Virus record (IMG/VR): IMGVR_UViG_3300033145_002774
Span: 1 to 21,981 of that record
From: a virus
DNA: 21,981 nucleotides
Direction: 5' to 3' (one strand)
The position numbers and the translations under genes were made by a program. The notes below the pieces were generated by a model, which was given only the letters and a program-made list of their open reading frames with translations, did no database searches and was not told the origin of the DNA. Shown here piece after piece: positions 7,796 to 15,827 of this stretch (position 1 is the stretch's first letter; each line of letters begins with the position of its first letter).

Positions 7796-8677
7796 ATGCG
7801 AGATTTGCCCCCTAATATTATTTTGGAAAAGAACAAGTTAGCCACTCCAAATTCATGGTTAATATTATTAAAGATAACTTTGAATGATATTGGTGGTACA
7901 GTCCTAAGATTTGTTCGAAATAATGAGGATATAGATTTTAATGACGACATTGATAATAGTGCCAGCGTGAGTGAAACCTATACTGCATTTCCTTTTGAGA
8001 TAGAACCAACTAAGAATATGAATAAAGGTCAAATTCCCACAGTTACATTAAAGGTAAGTAACATTACAAACTTATTGGAACCATATCTTGAAAGTTTAGA
8101 TGGTGCTATTGGTTCGACAGTTAAAGTTACTGTGGTTAATTCTGGCAGATTAACAGAAATGTACAGTGAACTTGAATTAACCTATGATGTTATTGCCTGT
8201 AATAGTACAGTACAATGGGTAACATTCATTTTGGGAGCTCCTAATCCACTGCGACAAAGATTTCCGTTGCATAAATTTTTGGCTTTGCATTGTCGCTACC
8301 AATATAAAGATGTTGAAGACCAAATAGGACCGAGGTGTCAGTATGCAGGTAAAACCATAACTGGTATTACAAAGGGAGCCAATACTGAAGTTAGTGTTAC
8401 AGATTGTGGCTTTGAAGTTGATGATGTTATTAAATTTGCCGACGTAGGGGGGATGACCGAAATAAATGGAGAGAGTGGTAAAGTATTAGATGCGTCTTCC
8501 GCTGGAAATGTTTTTACAGTTGATATAGATAGTGATACATTTTCAAATTATACGTCGGGAGGTAGATGTGGATATGCAACCTGTAAAAAAACTTTGGTTG
8601 AATGTAGGGAACGAGAGAATTCTGTAAACTTTGGTGGGTTCCCAGGAATTCGTTCCGGAACTGTGAGGATAGCATAA
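7796..8677 (+). CDS. Minor tail protein L-like, iron-sulfur type, with inserted beta domain
   Basis: This 293-residue protein has a good ribosome site (AGAGG, six bases before the ATG). Residues ~1-160 form the beta-rich domain of L-like tip proteins (FPFEIEPTKNMNKGQIPTVTL; ending in FILGAPNPLRQRFP). The C-terminal part carries the cysteines expected of the lambda L iron-sulfur domain: C166, C181, then C263 and C270 (six residues apart), followed by NFGGFPGIR, a signature ending. C204 and C258 are extra. Between C181 and C258 is an inserted ~75-residue beta module (ITGITKGANTEVSVTDCGF, DDVIKFADVGGMTEINGES) resembling the FCCH-like module found in many phage proteins. Lambda L is known to bind a [4Fe-4S] cluster; binding here is inferred. 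The stop overlaps the next start by one base (TAATG). Confidence 0.82.
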   Translation: MRDLPPNIILEKNKLATPNSWLILLKITLNDIGGTVLRFVRNNEDIDFNDDIDNSASVSETYTAFPFEIEPTKNMNKGQIPTVTLKVSNITNLLEPYLESLDGAIGSTVKVTVVNSGRLTEMYSELELTYDVIACNSTVQWVTFILGAPNPLRQRFPLHKFLALHCRYQYKDVEDQIGPRCQYAGKTITGITKGANTEVSVTDCGFEVDDVIKFADVGGMTEINGESGKVLDASSAGNVFTVDIDSDTFSNYTSGGRCGYATCKKTLVECRERENSVNFGGFPGIRSGTVRIA

Positions 8678-9111
8678 TGACTATGAACTGCGATGATTTA
8701 TTAGGCAAACCATTTGAGAAGGGTGGTGATGGAAAGGTTGGTTATGATTGTTATACACTATCTCGCGAAGTATGTAAAAGGGCAGGAATAGATTTACCCA
8801 TAAAAGAAACACAAATATTGGCAGCCTTTGAGAATTTAAAAGCGAGAAGTGATATAATAAATAATGGTAAGGATGAGGATTATATTAGACTTGAAAAACC
8901 TGAACCTTTTTGTATTGTTGGGTTTCAATTGTGTCCTCCATTTTTAAATCATATGGGAGTGATGTTGGATAAGCATCATTTTATTCACATTATGGAAAAA
9001 CGGTCAGTAACTATTGAGAAAATAGACCATAAATTTTGGAAGAGCAAAGTTGAGGGCTTTTACAGATATGCCAATACGAATGATAACAATAAAGAATCCG
9101 TTCAATCGTAA
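8677..9111 (+). CDS. NlpC/P60 tail peptidase, K-like
   Basis: This 144-residue protein is a cysteine peptidase of the NlpC/P60 type that in lambda-like phages is the K tail protein, needed for tip assembly and possibly peptidoglycan cleavage. The opening LLGKPFEKGG, then YDCYTL, places the catalytic cysteine at C25; NHMGVML places the catalytic histidine at H92, and H104 (HHFIHI) is a reasonable third residue. Unlike lambda K, there is no N-terminal JAB/MPN metalloprotease half, so this is the peptidase domain alone. The ribosome site GAGGA is seven bases before the ATG. Its 3' end overlaps the I-J gene, which starts about 44 bases before its stop. Confidence 0.82.
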   Translation: MTMNCDDLLGKPFEKGGDGKVGYDCYTLSREVCKRAGIDLPIKETQILAAFENLKARSDIINNGKDEDYIRLEKPEPFCIVGFQLCPPFLNHMGVMLDKHHFIHIMEKRSVTIEKIDHKFWKSKVEGFYRYANTNDNNKESVQS

Positions 9112-12100
9112 AGAACGAGAGGTAAAGAATCTGGTATTTCAGAGCCAGTCCTTAAGTGCCCTGAAAGATGAATATTTACCAGAGGGTTTGGATGTTGTCA
9201 TTAGTATGAATGGAATGGTGATAGATGAGCAATTTTGGGGTTCAACTGTTCCTGGCCTTGGGGATGAAATTATTTTTATACCTGTCATTTCTGGTGGGGG
9301 TGGAGACAAAGATATACTTGGAATAATTTTAATGATTGCTTTGGTGGCAGTGGGTGCTCCTTATATGGCTGGAACGGTATTAGGGTTTGAAGCTGGAACG
9401 ATGGCTTATGCAATAGCAATGGCATCCACCATCGTAGCAGGGGGTATGTTGATAAATTCTTTGATGCCCCAGCCACAATTACCATCTTATGATTATGGTG
9501 CCGAAGCTTCTCAGATTTATAAATGGCATCCGACTACGGTACAAAGACAGGGAATTGTTGTTCCAAAGTTTTATGGTAAAAATAAACTATTTGGTAATGT
9601 TATTAGTTTATATACAGAACCAGATGGTGCAGATGAAACTAAGCAGTTACTTAATATGTTGACTGCTTTGGGTGCTGGACCTGTTGAAGGAATAACAAAA
9701 TCAGATGGTACCAATTATGACATACGAATAAATGGACAATCCATACAAAATTACGATGATGTAACTATTGAGGAAAAGAGAGGAACGATAGAACAAACAG
9801 CAATCAGTTTGTTTAGCAACACCAAACCTGAATACAGGCCCAATAGAGTAGTTACAAATACTGGTGGTGCTGAGATTTATACTACCCCTGATAATGACTA
9901 TGATGATTTGGAAATAGAATTGCTTTTTAATAGAGGACTTTATTATGCAAATGACCAAGGAGGTTTAAGTGACCACGGTGTTGATATTAAAATTGAGATT
10001 TCAGAACATGATGCAGGTCTTTGGTATATTTTAGTTGATGATACAATAACCAATAATATTACCGGAGCCATTCGTAAGAATTATGTGGCAAGTGGTAGTT
10101 ATACAGGAGGGTCAGCTGTAACTATAAACCGAGGAACAAAGTATGATATAAGAGTAACAAAGGACACGACGGATGAAACCAGTTCTCGTTATGGTGACAG
10201 ATTATTACTTGGTTCTGTTAGAGAAGTAATGGAGGATGGTTTTAAGTATCCTAATCTATCGCTTTTGGCTGTGAAGGCTTTGGCTACAGACCAATTATCA
10301 GGGGCGTTAGAAATAGATGTTGTACAAGAGGGGGCAGTAGTAGCAGTTTATGATGATAATACAGAGACATGGAGTTTGGGATATAGCAATAATCCAGCGT
10401 GGGTAATATATGATATTTTGAGCCAGCCGGTTATAAGTGGAGATGGTTCGAGCGGTTCTCCTTATGAAGTGGAACGATATGAAGGAATCAATCCGAGCAG
10501 ATTAGATTTGACTTCCTTTGTAGCCTTAGCTGATTTTTGTGATGAGTTAGTTCCAACTGGTATAGGGGAGGGGACGGAAAAAAGAATAACTTTTAATGGC
10601 GGATTTGATGTTGGTACTTCGATGTGGGAGGCAGCTTTGAAGGTTTGTGAAATTGCAAGGTGTGTTCTTATTTGGAATGGTACAGGATTATCCATTGCAA
10701 TTGACAAAGCAACAAACCCTTCACAGATGTTTAATGTTAGTAATATTATAAAGGATACTTTCAAACAAACTTTTTTACCCCAATCCGAACGAGCAAGTGA
10801 AATAGAAATACATTATAGAGATGCAGAACAGGATTATAAGAGAGTTCCTTTTTCAATTTATAATAGTTCTGCGGGTGCTTTTGAAAATAAGATTACCCTT
10901 AATTTATTTGGTATAACGAAACAATCGGAGGCTTATCGGGCGGGAATGTTTCGATTGGCTCAAAATATATTGTTAAATTCTACAATTGAATTTGAAGCTG
11001 ATATAGACGCGATTGCCTGTATGGTTGGTGATGTAATTTATGTGCAGCACGATGTACCAGATTGGAGAGAAGGGGGTAGGATAGTTGCGTCAACTAATAA
11101 TACAATTATGGTTGATAAGCCAGTAATACCCAGCGAAGGTTCTGGTGAGATAGATAAGGTTTTGATAAGGGTTTATAATCCGGTAAGTGAAGAGGAGGAA
11201 ATTGAAAGTCATAATGTGCAGGAGGTAAGTAGTGCAGGAACAGTCATAACGATAACTGATACTTGGACAACGAATCCAAGTGAAAATGATATTTATTGTT
11301 ATGGTAGTTCCAGTGGAGCAGCGAAGAAGTATCGAGTTATGCAGTTGAGTAGAAGTAGCGAACAGAGGATTAAAATTACGGCAATAGAATATAACGCTTC
11401 TATTTATACATATGATGACGATAGTCCAACAATACCAATATCAGATTACAATGCTCCGGGAAGCAGTGATGGTGAAATTATTAGGCCTCCAAGTTTTGAT
11501 GAAATACGAAGAGAATATCCAAAGACATTGCAAGGTCTCCCAACAATGGATAAACCCTTTACTTATAATCTTGCATGGACTGGTAATTCAGTTGATACTG
11601 TAGAGTGGTTTACTGATGTAGGCTCTGCCAGTGATTCCCCTATCCTACTTACTTATAAAGGAATTACCTATGAAATAACAGAGAGTGACACAACCGCCAA
11701 ATATATTTATTGGGATAAAAATGATAATAATAATACCTTCAAGGCTACTGATACAATGGCCAATGCAATAGGAGTGGATAAGTGGTTAATGTGCTATAAT
11801 GCTGATGGTGTTGCTTATCCTGCGTGGGGAAGGCCTATCATACATGGAGGTTTGATTCAGGGGAATACAATCGCAGCAGTTCATATGAAGGCAAATTCAA
11901 TAACAGCAGCAAATGGTGCAATAGAAGACCTTGCAGTTGATACCTTACAGATAGCCGGCAATGCTGTTACTATACCTATTTTTGCTTATACTGCCGGTGC
12001 GTATGAACTTGAAGCTACTAATAAATATGAAACCGTTCAATCTTGTACTATTACCACTACCGGTGGTTATATTAAAATAGATGCGTCTTGCACATTACAT

Positions 12101-12328
12101 GAAACCTTAGGGGGTTGGGCTTGGAAAGTGCGTGTATTACGGGAAGCTACTGTTATTTATGAACCCCCCTCTAATATTGGTTTAGGTGCAATGCTAACTC
12201 AACTTTTTGCTTGTACTACATATGATATACAATCTGCAGGCAGTTATACTTATTATTTACAAGTAAAAAATGACCAAAAAGATAGTATTTATAATAGAGC
12301 ATTAAGTTTGTTGGAACTTAAAAGATGA
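9068..12328 (+). CDS. Tail tip attachment protein, I-J fusion (host recognition)
   Basis: This is the largest gene (about 1086 residues). A longer frame begins with TTG at 9050, but ATG 9068 is preferred because GAGGG (9052-9056) lies 11 bases ahead; ATG 9080 is also possible. Residues ~1-75 are a ubiquitin/ThiS-like domain (NPFNRKEREVKNLVFQS; GDEIIFIPVISGGGG) and ~80-130 are hydrophobic spans, together matching lambda gpI. The next ~650 residues match the J hub: SYDYGAEASQIYKWHP, PVPKFYG-type, ELLFNRGLYYA, SRLDLTSFVALADFCDELV, MWEAALKVCEIARCVLIW and EIEIHYRDAEQDYKRVP. Residues ~830-975 carry the late J region (HGGLIQGNTIAAVHMKANSI), and the last ~110 form a terminal beta domain, the probable receptor-binding end. 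Hub proteins of this class contact the host receptor. Confidence 0.85.
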   Translation: MPIRMITIKNPFNRKEREVKNLVFQSQSLSALKDEYLPEGLDVVISMNGMVIDEQFWGSTVPGLGDEIIFIPVISGGGGDKDILGIILMIALVAVGAPYMAGTVLGFEAGTMAYAIAMASTIVAGGMLINSLMPQPQLPSYDYGAEASQIYKWHPTTVQRQGIVVPKFYGKNKLFGNVISLYTEPDGADETKQLLNMLTALGAGPVEGITKSDGTNYDIRINGQSIQNYDDVTIEEKRGTIEQTAISLFSNTKPEYRPNRVVTNTGGAEIYTTPDNDYDDLEIELLFNRGLYYANDQGGLSDHGVDIKIEISEHDAGLWYILVDDTITNNITGAIRKNYVASGSYTGGSAVTINRGTKYDIRVTKDTTDETSSRYGDRLLLGSVREVMEDGFKYPNLSLLAVKALATDQLSGALEIDVVQEGAVVAVYDDNTETWSLGYSNNPAWVIYDILSQPVISGDGSSGSPYEVERYEGINPSRLDLTSFVALADFCDELVPTGIGEGTEKRITFNGGFDVGTSMWEAALKVCEIARCVLIWNGTGLSIAIDKATNPSQMFNVSNIIKDTFKQTFLPQSERASEIEIHYRDAEQDYKRVPFSIYNSSAGAFENKITLNLFGITKQSEAYRAGMFRLAQNILLNSTIEFEADIDAIACMVGDVIYVQHDVPDWREGGRIVASTNNTIMVDKPVIPSEGSGEIDKVLIRVYNPVSEEEEIESHNVQEVSSAGTVITITDTWTTNPSENDIYCYGSSSGAAKKYRVMQLSRSSEQRIKITAIEYNASIYTYDDDSPTIPISDYNAPGSSDGEIIRPPSFDEIRREYPKTLQGLPTMDKPFTYNLAWTGNSVDTVEWFTDVGSASDSPILLTYKGITYEITESDTTAKYIYWDKNDNNNTFKATDTMANAIGVDKWLMCYNADGVAYPAWGRPIIHGGLIQGNTIAAVHMKANSITAANGAIEDLAVDTLQIAGNAVTIPIFAYTAGAYELEATNKYETVQSCTITTTGGYIKIDASCTLHETLGGWAWKVRVLREATVIYEPPSNIGLGAMLTQLFACTTYDIQSAGSYTYYLQVKNDQKDSIYNRALSLLELKR

Positions 12329-12612
12329 TATTTATTATTTACAATGAAGAAGGTAAAATACTCCGTAAAATTGGAGGACCCCTATCTCAAATGTCAGCAC
12401 AAATCGGGGAAAACGAATTTATGTTGGAGGGTGATGCTGCTAATGATATTACACAAAAAATTGTTGACGGCAAAATAGTAAATAAGACACCAGAAGAAAT
12501 TCTAACTGATAATCCACTTCCTATAGAAATACCATATGAAGACAGACAGGCAAGTTTTACAAATAAACAATTACAAGATATTTTGGGTAGATTAAGTAAA
12601 TTGGAAGATTAA
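12325..12612 (+). CDS. Small tail-associated protein
   Basis: This 95-residue protein starts on an ATGA overlap with the tip gene stop (12325-12328), so it is translationally coupled to it. The first half is a small beta module (EEGKILRKIGGPLSQM), with ITQKIVDGKIVNKTPEE in the middle, a pattern (DxxxxKIVDGxIVxK) common in short phage tail-fibre-associated proteins. The last ~25 residues form a helix (FTNKQLQDILGRLSKLED). It could be a tip accessory or fibre-chaperone-like protein; no enzymatic motif is present. Confidence 0.6.
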   Translation: MIFIIYNEEGKILRKIGGPLSQMSAQIGENEFMLEGDAANDITQKIVDGKIVNKTPEEILTDNPLPIEIPYEDRQASFTNKQLQDILGRLSKLED

Positions 12613-12652
12613 GAAAGTTGATAAAAATATCTTTTGGAAAGGATAATTACAA

Positions 12653-13306
12653 GTGAATAATGAAGTTTTCATAATAGGTGGGGGTTCAAGTCTAAAAGGA
12701 TTTCCCTTTAGCCAGTTGAAAGATAAGGATACTATTGCTGTCAATGTGGCAGCTTTTGATGTTCCAAATCCTACATACTGTATCACAGGTGATTCTGGTA
12801 TCTTTCGTAAAATACAGGAAGGATATTTCAAAGACATAAAAACTACCTGGATAATGGTAACTAACTTGCTCCACCCTAAAATGAAATGGAAGGATGGTAG
12901 GTTTAAGCATACCCAGTCAGGTTATGTTTACAATCTATTTTGTGTTGATATGCTTATTAGGAGTAGTGGCTTGGAAGGGATTGGTTTTTCTTTCAATGAT
13001 TTTAAGACAGGATATAATAGTGGCTTTTGTGCTTTTCAGTTGGCTGTCTTGTTACGATATAAAAAAATATATTTATTGGGTATAGATTTGTGCAAAGGAT
13101 TAAGAACGACTCATTACCACAAGCGGTATGGGACGACTAAAAAAATAGATGATAAACTCCTCGATAGATTTTATGATAATTTTGTCTTAGCCTTAAAGAT
13201 TATGAAACAGGAATCTGATATAGAGGTTATATCCTGCTCACCCGTAAGTAGATTGAACGAGTTTATTCCATATCAAGCCTTTAATACCTTGGAGGGAGTA
13301 AAATGA
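12653..13306 (+). CDS. DUF115/sialyltransferase-like protein, first gene of the carbohydrate cassette
   Basis: This 217-residue protein uses a GTG start with a clear ribosome site (GGAAAGGA, nine bases ahead), the same box as before the G chaperone gene. It is a Rossmann-like protein: EVFIIGGGSSLKGFPFSQL at the start, a 'pTYCITGDSGIF' strand (~residues 42-50), and LLGIDLCKG (~140-148). The combination of GxGxSL, an N-terminal 'iavN.a' segment (TIAVNVAAF) and a late GID motif recalls the DUF115/MptE-like and GT42 sialyltransferase-like families, which handle nucleotide-activated sugars. It has no signal peptide or membrane span. It begins a run of ten genes with almost no gaps (its stop overlaps the next start by four bases). 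Substrate is unknown. Confidence 0.6.
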   Translation: MNNEVFIIGGGSSLKGFPFSQLKDKDTIAVNVAAFDVPNPTYCITGDSGIFRKIQEGYFKDIKTTWIMVTNLLHPKMKWKDGRFKHTQSGYVYNLFCVDMLIRSSGLEGIGFSFNDFKTGYNSGFCAFQLAVLLRYKKIYLLGIDLCKGLRTTHYHKRYGTTKKIDDKLLDRFYDNFVLALKIMKQESDIEVISCSPVSRLNEFIPYQAFNTLEGVK

Positions 13307-14154
13307 AATCCATATCAATTGTAATGACTTATTTTAATAGGCCCATTCAATTGGCCTTAACATTGAAGAGTCTTGAAAAATCTTCTCTTATACAAGACAC
13401 TCAAATCATTATAGTAGATGATGCCAGTGATGAGGATAAGAGGGCTTTGCCTGTGGTGACACAGAGTGCCTTAAATGTAGACTTGATTGAGGTTACCAAA
13501 GAGAAGAAGAAGTGGCGAAGTTCTTGTATAGCCTACAATATGGGGTTTAGGAAAGCAACAGGTGCGATAATTATAATCCAAAATGCTGAGTGTTTGCATA
13601 TTGGTGATTTACTTTTACATGCAGTCAATAATGTTACCAATGAAAACTATCTATCCTATTCTTGTTATGCTATAGACTATGAAACAACCAAGGAAATACG
13701 AACTCTTTGGGATACTAATTTTGAAGAGGTGTTAAATATACTTGATGGACTACAACAAAGTCATCCTGAACTTGCAAATTGGATGGGTTGGTATAATCAT
13801 ATTAAGTATCGACCTGCAGGACTTCATTGGTTGTCAGCAATTACAGCACAGAATTTAAAAGAGTTGGGAGGGTTTGATGAGAGATATAAGTATGGTTTTG
13901 GTTACGATGACAATGATTTACTTTTACGAGTTATGATTAAGGGTTTGCAAGTTAAAATAGTTTCTAAAAAGGTGGGATATGCAGTACACCAACGCCATCC
14001 ACGAGTTGACAGGTATGCAAGTCTTAGGAATTGTCGTGGAAAAGATAATCGTAAATTATTTTTTGAGTTGAAAGCAGAATACGAAGAAGCACAAGGTAAA
14101 GAGTTTGGTGGCCATTATGATAAAAAAGGTTCTGTATTTCTTTTGGAGCGGTAA
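13303..14154 (+). CDS. Family 2 glycosyltransferase (first of two related copies)
   Basis: This 283-residue GT-A fold enzyme is probably cytosolic. The nucleotide-binding start is ISIVMTYFNRP, and the VDDAS motif places D39 and D40 at the nucleotide site. The sugar-site strand reads GAIIIIQNAECLHIGD instead of the usual DxD; the second GT2 gene in the cassette carries SPECLH at the same place. Later motifs are LHWLSAITAQNLKELGGFDE and YGFGYDDNDLLLRVM, the GGFDE/ED region that carries the catalytic base in the family. The end (~residues 225-283) is a positively charged helical extension. ATG overlaps the preceding stop by four bases. The exact sugar is not predictable from sequence. Confidence 0.82.
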   Translation: MKSISIVMTYFNRPIQLALTLKSLEKSSLIQDTQIIIVDDASDEDKRALPVVTQSALNVDLIEVTKEKKKWRSSCIAYNMGFRKATGAIIIIQNAECLHIGDLLLHAVNNVTNENYLSYSCYAIDYETTKEIRTLWDTNFEEVLNILDGLQQSHPELANWMGWYNHIKYRPAGLHWLSAITAQNLKELGGFDERYKYGFGYDDNDLLLRVMIKGLQVKIVSKKVGYAVHQRHPRVDRYASLRNCRGKDNRKLFFELKAEYEEAQGKEFGGHYDKKGSVFLLER

Positions 14155-14986
14155 TAAGATGTCTTGGATGAGGTATATGACTTTATACTCTTTCAGGATA
14201 TTGAATCCCGATTGGGAGGTGGTTCTCTTTTTATCTCGGAATAATGTTCATTCTAAAACTTGGAAGGACAGCCCTACTCAAGATTTTTATAATTATAAGG
14301 GAGAAGATTATTTGGGTATGGTAGAAGATTTAGGAATTACTATTTTGAGATGGGAGTTACTAAATGAGTTTGTTGATATGGATGCGAGTAAAGTAGGTCC
14401 TTCACATAAAAGTAATTTTTTCAAATGGCAAAAAATGGCTATATGCTCAGGATTTTACTGTGACCTTGATGTTCTTTTTGTAAGACCATTTGATAGTTTG
14501 TATCTTGAATGTTCTCATTCAGATGTTTTAATAGCCCATCATAATTATTGGTCAATTGGTTTACTTGGCTCCTCTGGGGAGAACAGGTTTTTTGAAGATT
14601 TATATAAACATACCTTTGAAATTTATACTGAAGAAGCCTACCAGTCAGCAGGGGTTCATTCTGTTGACTCCTGGTGTGATATTTTGAAAAAAGATGAAGA
14701 AATCGACAAGCGTGAAAATCTCAATGTTGTTAAAAATCATTATTGTGATTTACAATTTTATAATTTGGAAATGTCTCGAATATATCCTTGGCGATATAAT
14801 CAGATGGAGCATGTCTTTGCTCAACAGCATACCAGAGTGCCTCAGGATTGTATAGGAATTCATTGGTATGCTGGTGATTTGACTTCTCAAAGGTACAATA
14901 ATATTATGGAAGAATCAAACCTTAAAAAGTTTACCAATACCTATAGTTATTTTGCACAAAAACTATTGAAGAAAGGAAGGATTTAA
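14117..14986 (+). CDS. GT32-like glycosyltransferase (DxD sugar-binding type)
   Basis: About 289 residues from the ATG at 14117; a frame-extending TTG at 14105 is less likely because the MIKKVLYFFWSG start is exactly where the family begins. The opening 'hyfW.G...s.....l.Sf...nPdW.v' (LYSFRILNPDWEV) is typical of GT32 and capsular sugar transferases, and the DxD motif is clear at D116 and D118 (YCDLDVLFVRPF), where a manganese ion and nucleotide sugar bind. A late motif GIHWYAGD resembles the family's 'H...gSW' end. It overlaps the preceding glycosyltransferase by 38 bases, which implies coupled expression. Confidence 0.8.
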   Translation: MIKKVLYFFWSGNKMSWMRYMTLYSFRILNPDWEVVLFLSRNNVHSKTWKDSPTQDFYNYKGEDYLGMVEDLGITILRWELLNEFVDMDASKVGPSHKSNFFKWQKMAICSGFYCDLDVLFVRPFDSLYLECSHSDVLIAHHNYWSIGLLGSSGENRFFEDLYKHTFEIYTEEAYQSAGVHSVDSWCDILKKDEEIDKRENLNVVKNHYCDLQFYNLEMSRIYPWRYNQMEHVFAQQHTRVPQDCIGIHWYAGDLTSQRYNNIMEESNLKKFTNTYSYFAQKLLKKGRI

Positions 14987-14987
14987 A

Positions 14988-15827
14988 ATGATTTCAATTG
15001 TTATGCCTTACAAGAATAGAAGAGTATTGTTGATTCGGACATTGCATACTATAAGTAATTCCGTAGAAAAGGATTTGGAAATAATTATAGTAGACGATGC
15101 CAGCGATGATGGTGAAAAGGTTCTTGACCTTGTGGATATGTTTGATATGAATATCAAGGTGATAGAAATAACTAAAGAACAGCGAACGTGGAATAGCTGC
15201 TCCATTCCTTTTAATATAGGGTACAAAGCAGCCCGAGGTGATATCATACTTATGCAAAGTCCCGAATGTCTGCATGTTGGAGATGTGTTGGCTTATACTA
15301 AAGCTCATATCAATAATGAAAATTATATATGTTTTGCCTGTTATGCCATATCTGAAGAGAACATGAAGCACTTTAAGCGTATTGACTTTCTAAAGGAAAG
15401 GGTTAATCGGTTGCTCCGCAAACTTATTAGAGCTTGTGGCACCATGCCTTTGATGGAAAGAAGTCGTGGGCGGCAAGGTAACATTTGGTATTGTCATCCA
15501 AGACATCGGTCTTGGGCTCCACATTTTACATCGGCTATGATGCGAAAGGTTTTACTTGAGGAGTTTGGAGGACTTGATGAAAGGTACAAAGATGGTTGTG
15601 ATTATGAAGATATGGAATTTTATCATCGCATAGATAAATCAAATGTGGAGATTATAGTTCCTGACCCAACGGAAGCTCCTTTTGTTATTCATCAATTTCA
15701 TAAGGGGACAAATCAAATTAGGGATAAGAAAAAAGTACAGATGAATGCAGACTTGTACAATAACGTGACTACGAAAGAAGAGGGGTGGTTGGTTAATGAT
15801 AAGGAAGGAATTTTAGAAGATGAATAA
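14988..15827 (+). CDS. Family 2 glycosyltransferase (second related copy)
   Basis: This 279-residue protein shares its layout with the copy at 13303-14154. Shared points include ISIVMPYKNR, VDDASDD (D36, D37), a TKE(Q/K)..W(N/R)S.(C/S)I..N.G segment, a (Q)SPECLHVGD strand, GGLDERY and the late HQ region. The two are most likely an old tandem duplication separated by the GT32-like gene. An insertion near residues 125-160 (RVNRLLRKLIRACGTM) is absent from the other copy and is basic, which could alter substrate choice. A strong ribosome site (AAGGAAGGA) precedes the ATG by a short spacing. Its end overlaps the radical SAM gene by eight bases. Confidence 0.82.
   Translation: MISIVMPYKNRRVLLIRTLHTISNSVEKDLEIIIVDDASDDGEKVLDLVDMFDMNIKVIEITKEQRTWNSCSIPFNIGYKAARGDIILMQSPECLHVGDVLAYTKAHINNENYICFACYAISEENMKHFKRIDFLKERVNRLLRKLIRACGTMPLMERSRGRQGNIWYCHPRHRSWAPHFTSAMMRKVLLEEFGGLDERYKDGCDYEDMEFYHRIDKSNVEIIVPDPTEAPFVIHQFHKGTNQIRDKKKVQMNADLYNNVTTKEEGWLVNDKEGILEDE

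Noticed and set aside
9050-9067. TTG start for the tip gene
   Set aside because: A GAGGG site is well placed for ATG 9068, and the I-like fold does not need the extra six residues.
12618-12647. TTGATA-18-GATAAT promoter-like pair before the carbohydrate cassette
   Set aside because: Transcription would begin at about 12654, at the GTG start codon itself and after the ribosome site, so it could not serve the first gene normally. It is AT-rich gap sequence and probably chance, though it could serve later genes.
14994-15371. Minus-strand frame of 125 codons within the second GT2 gene
   Set aside because: No motifs or ribosome site; the plus-strand frame is a clear glycosyltransferase.
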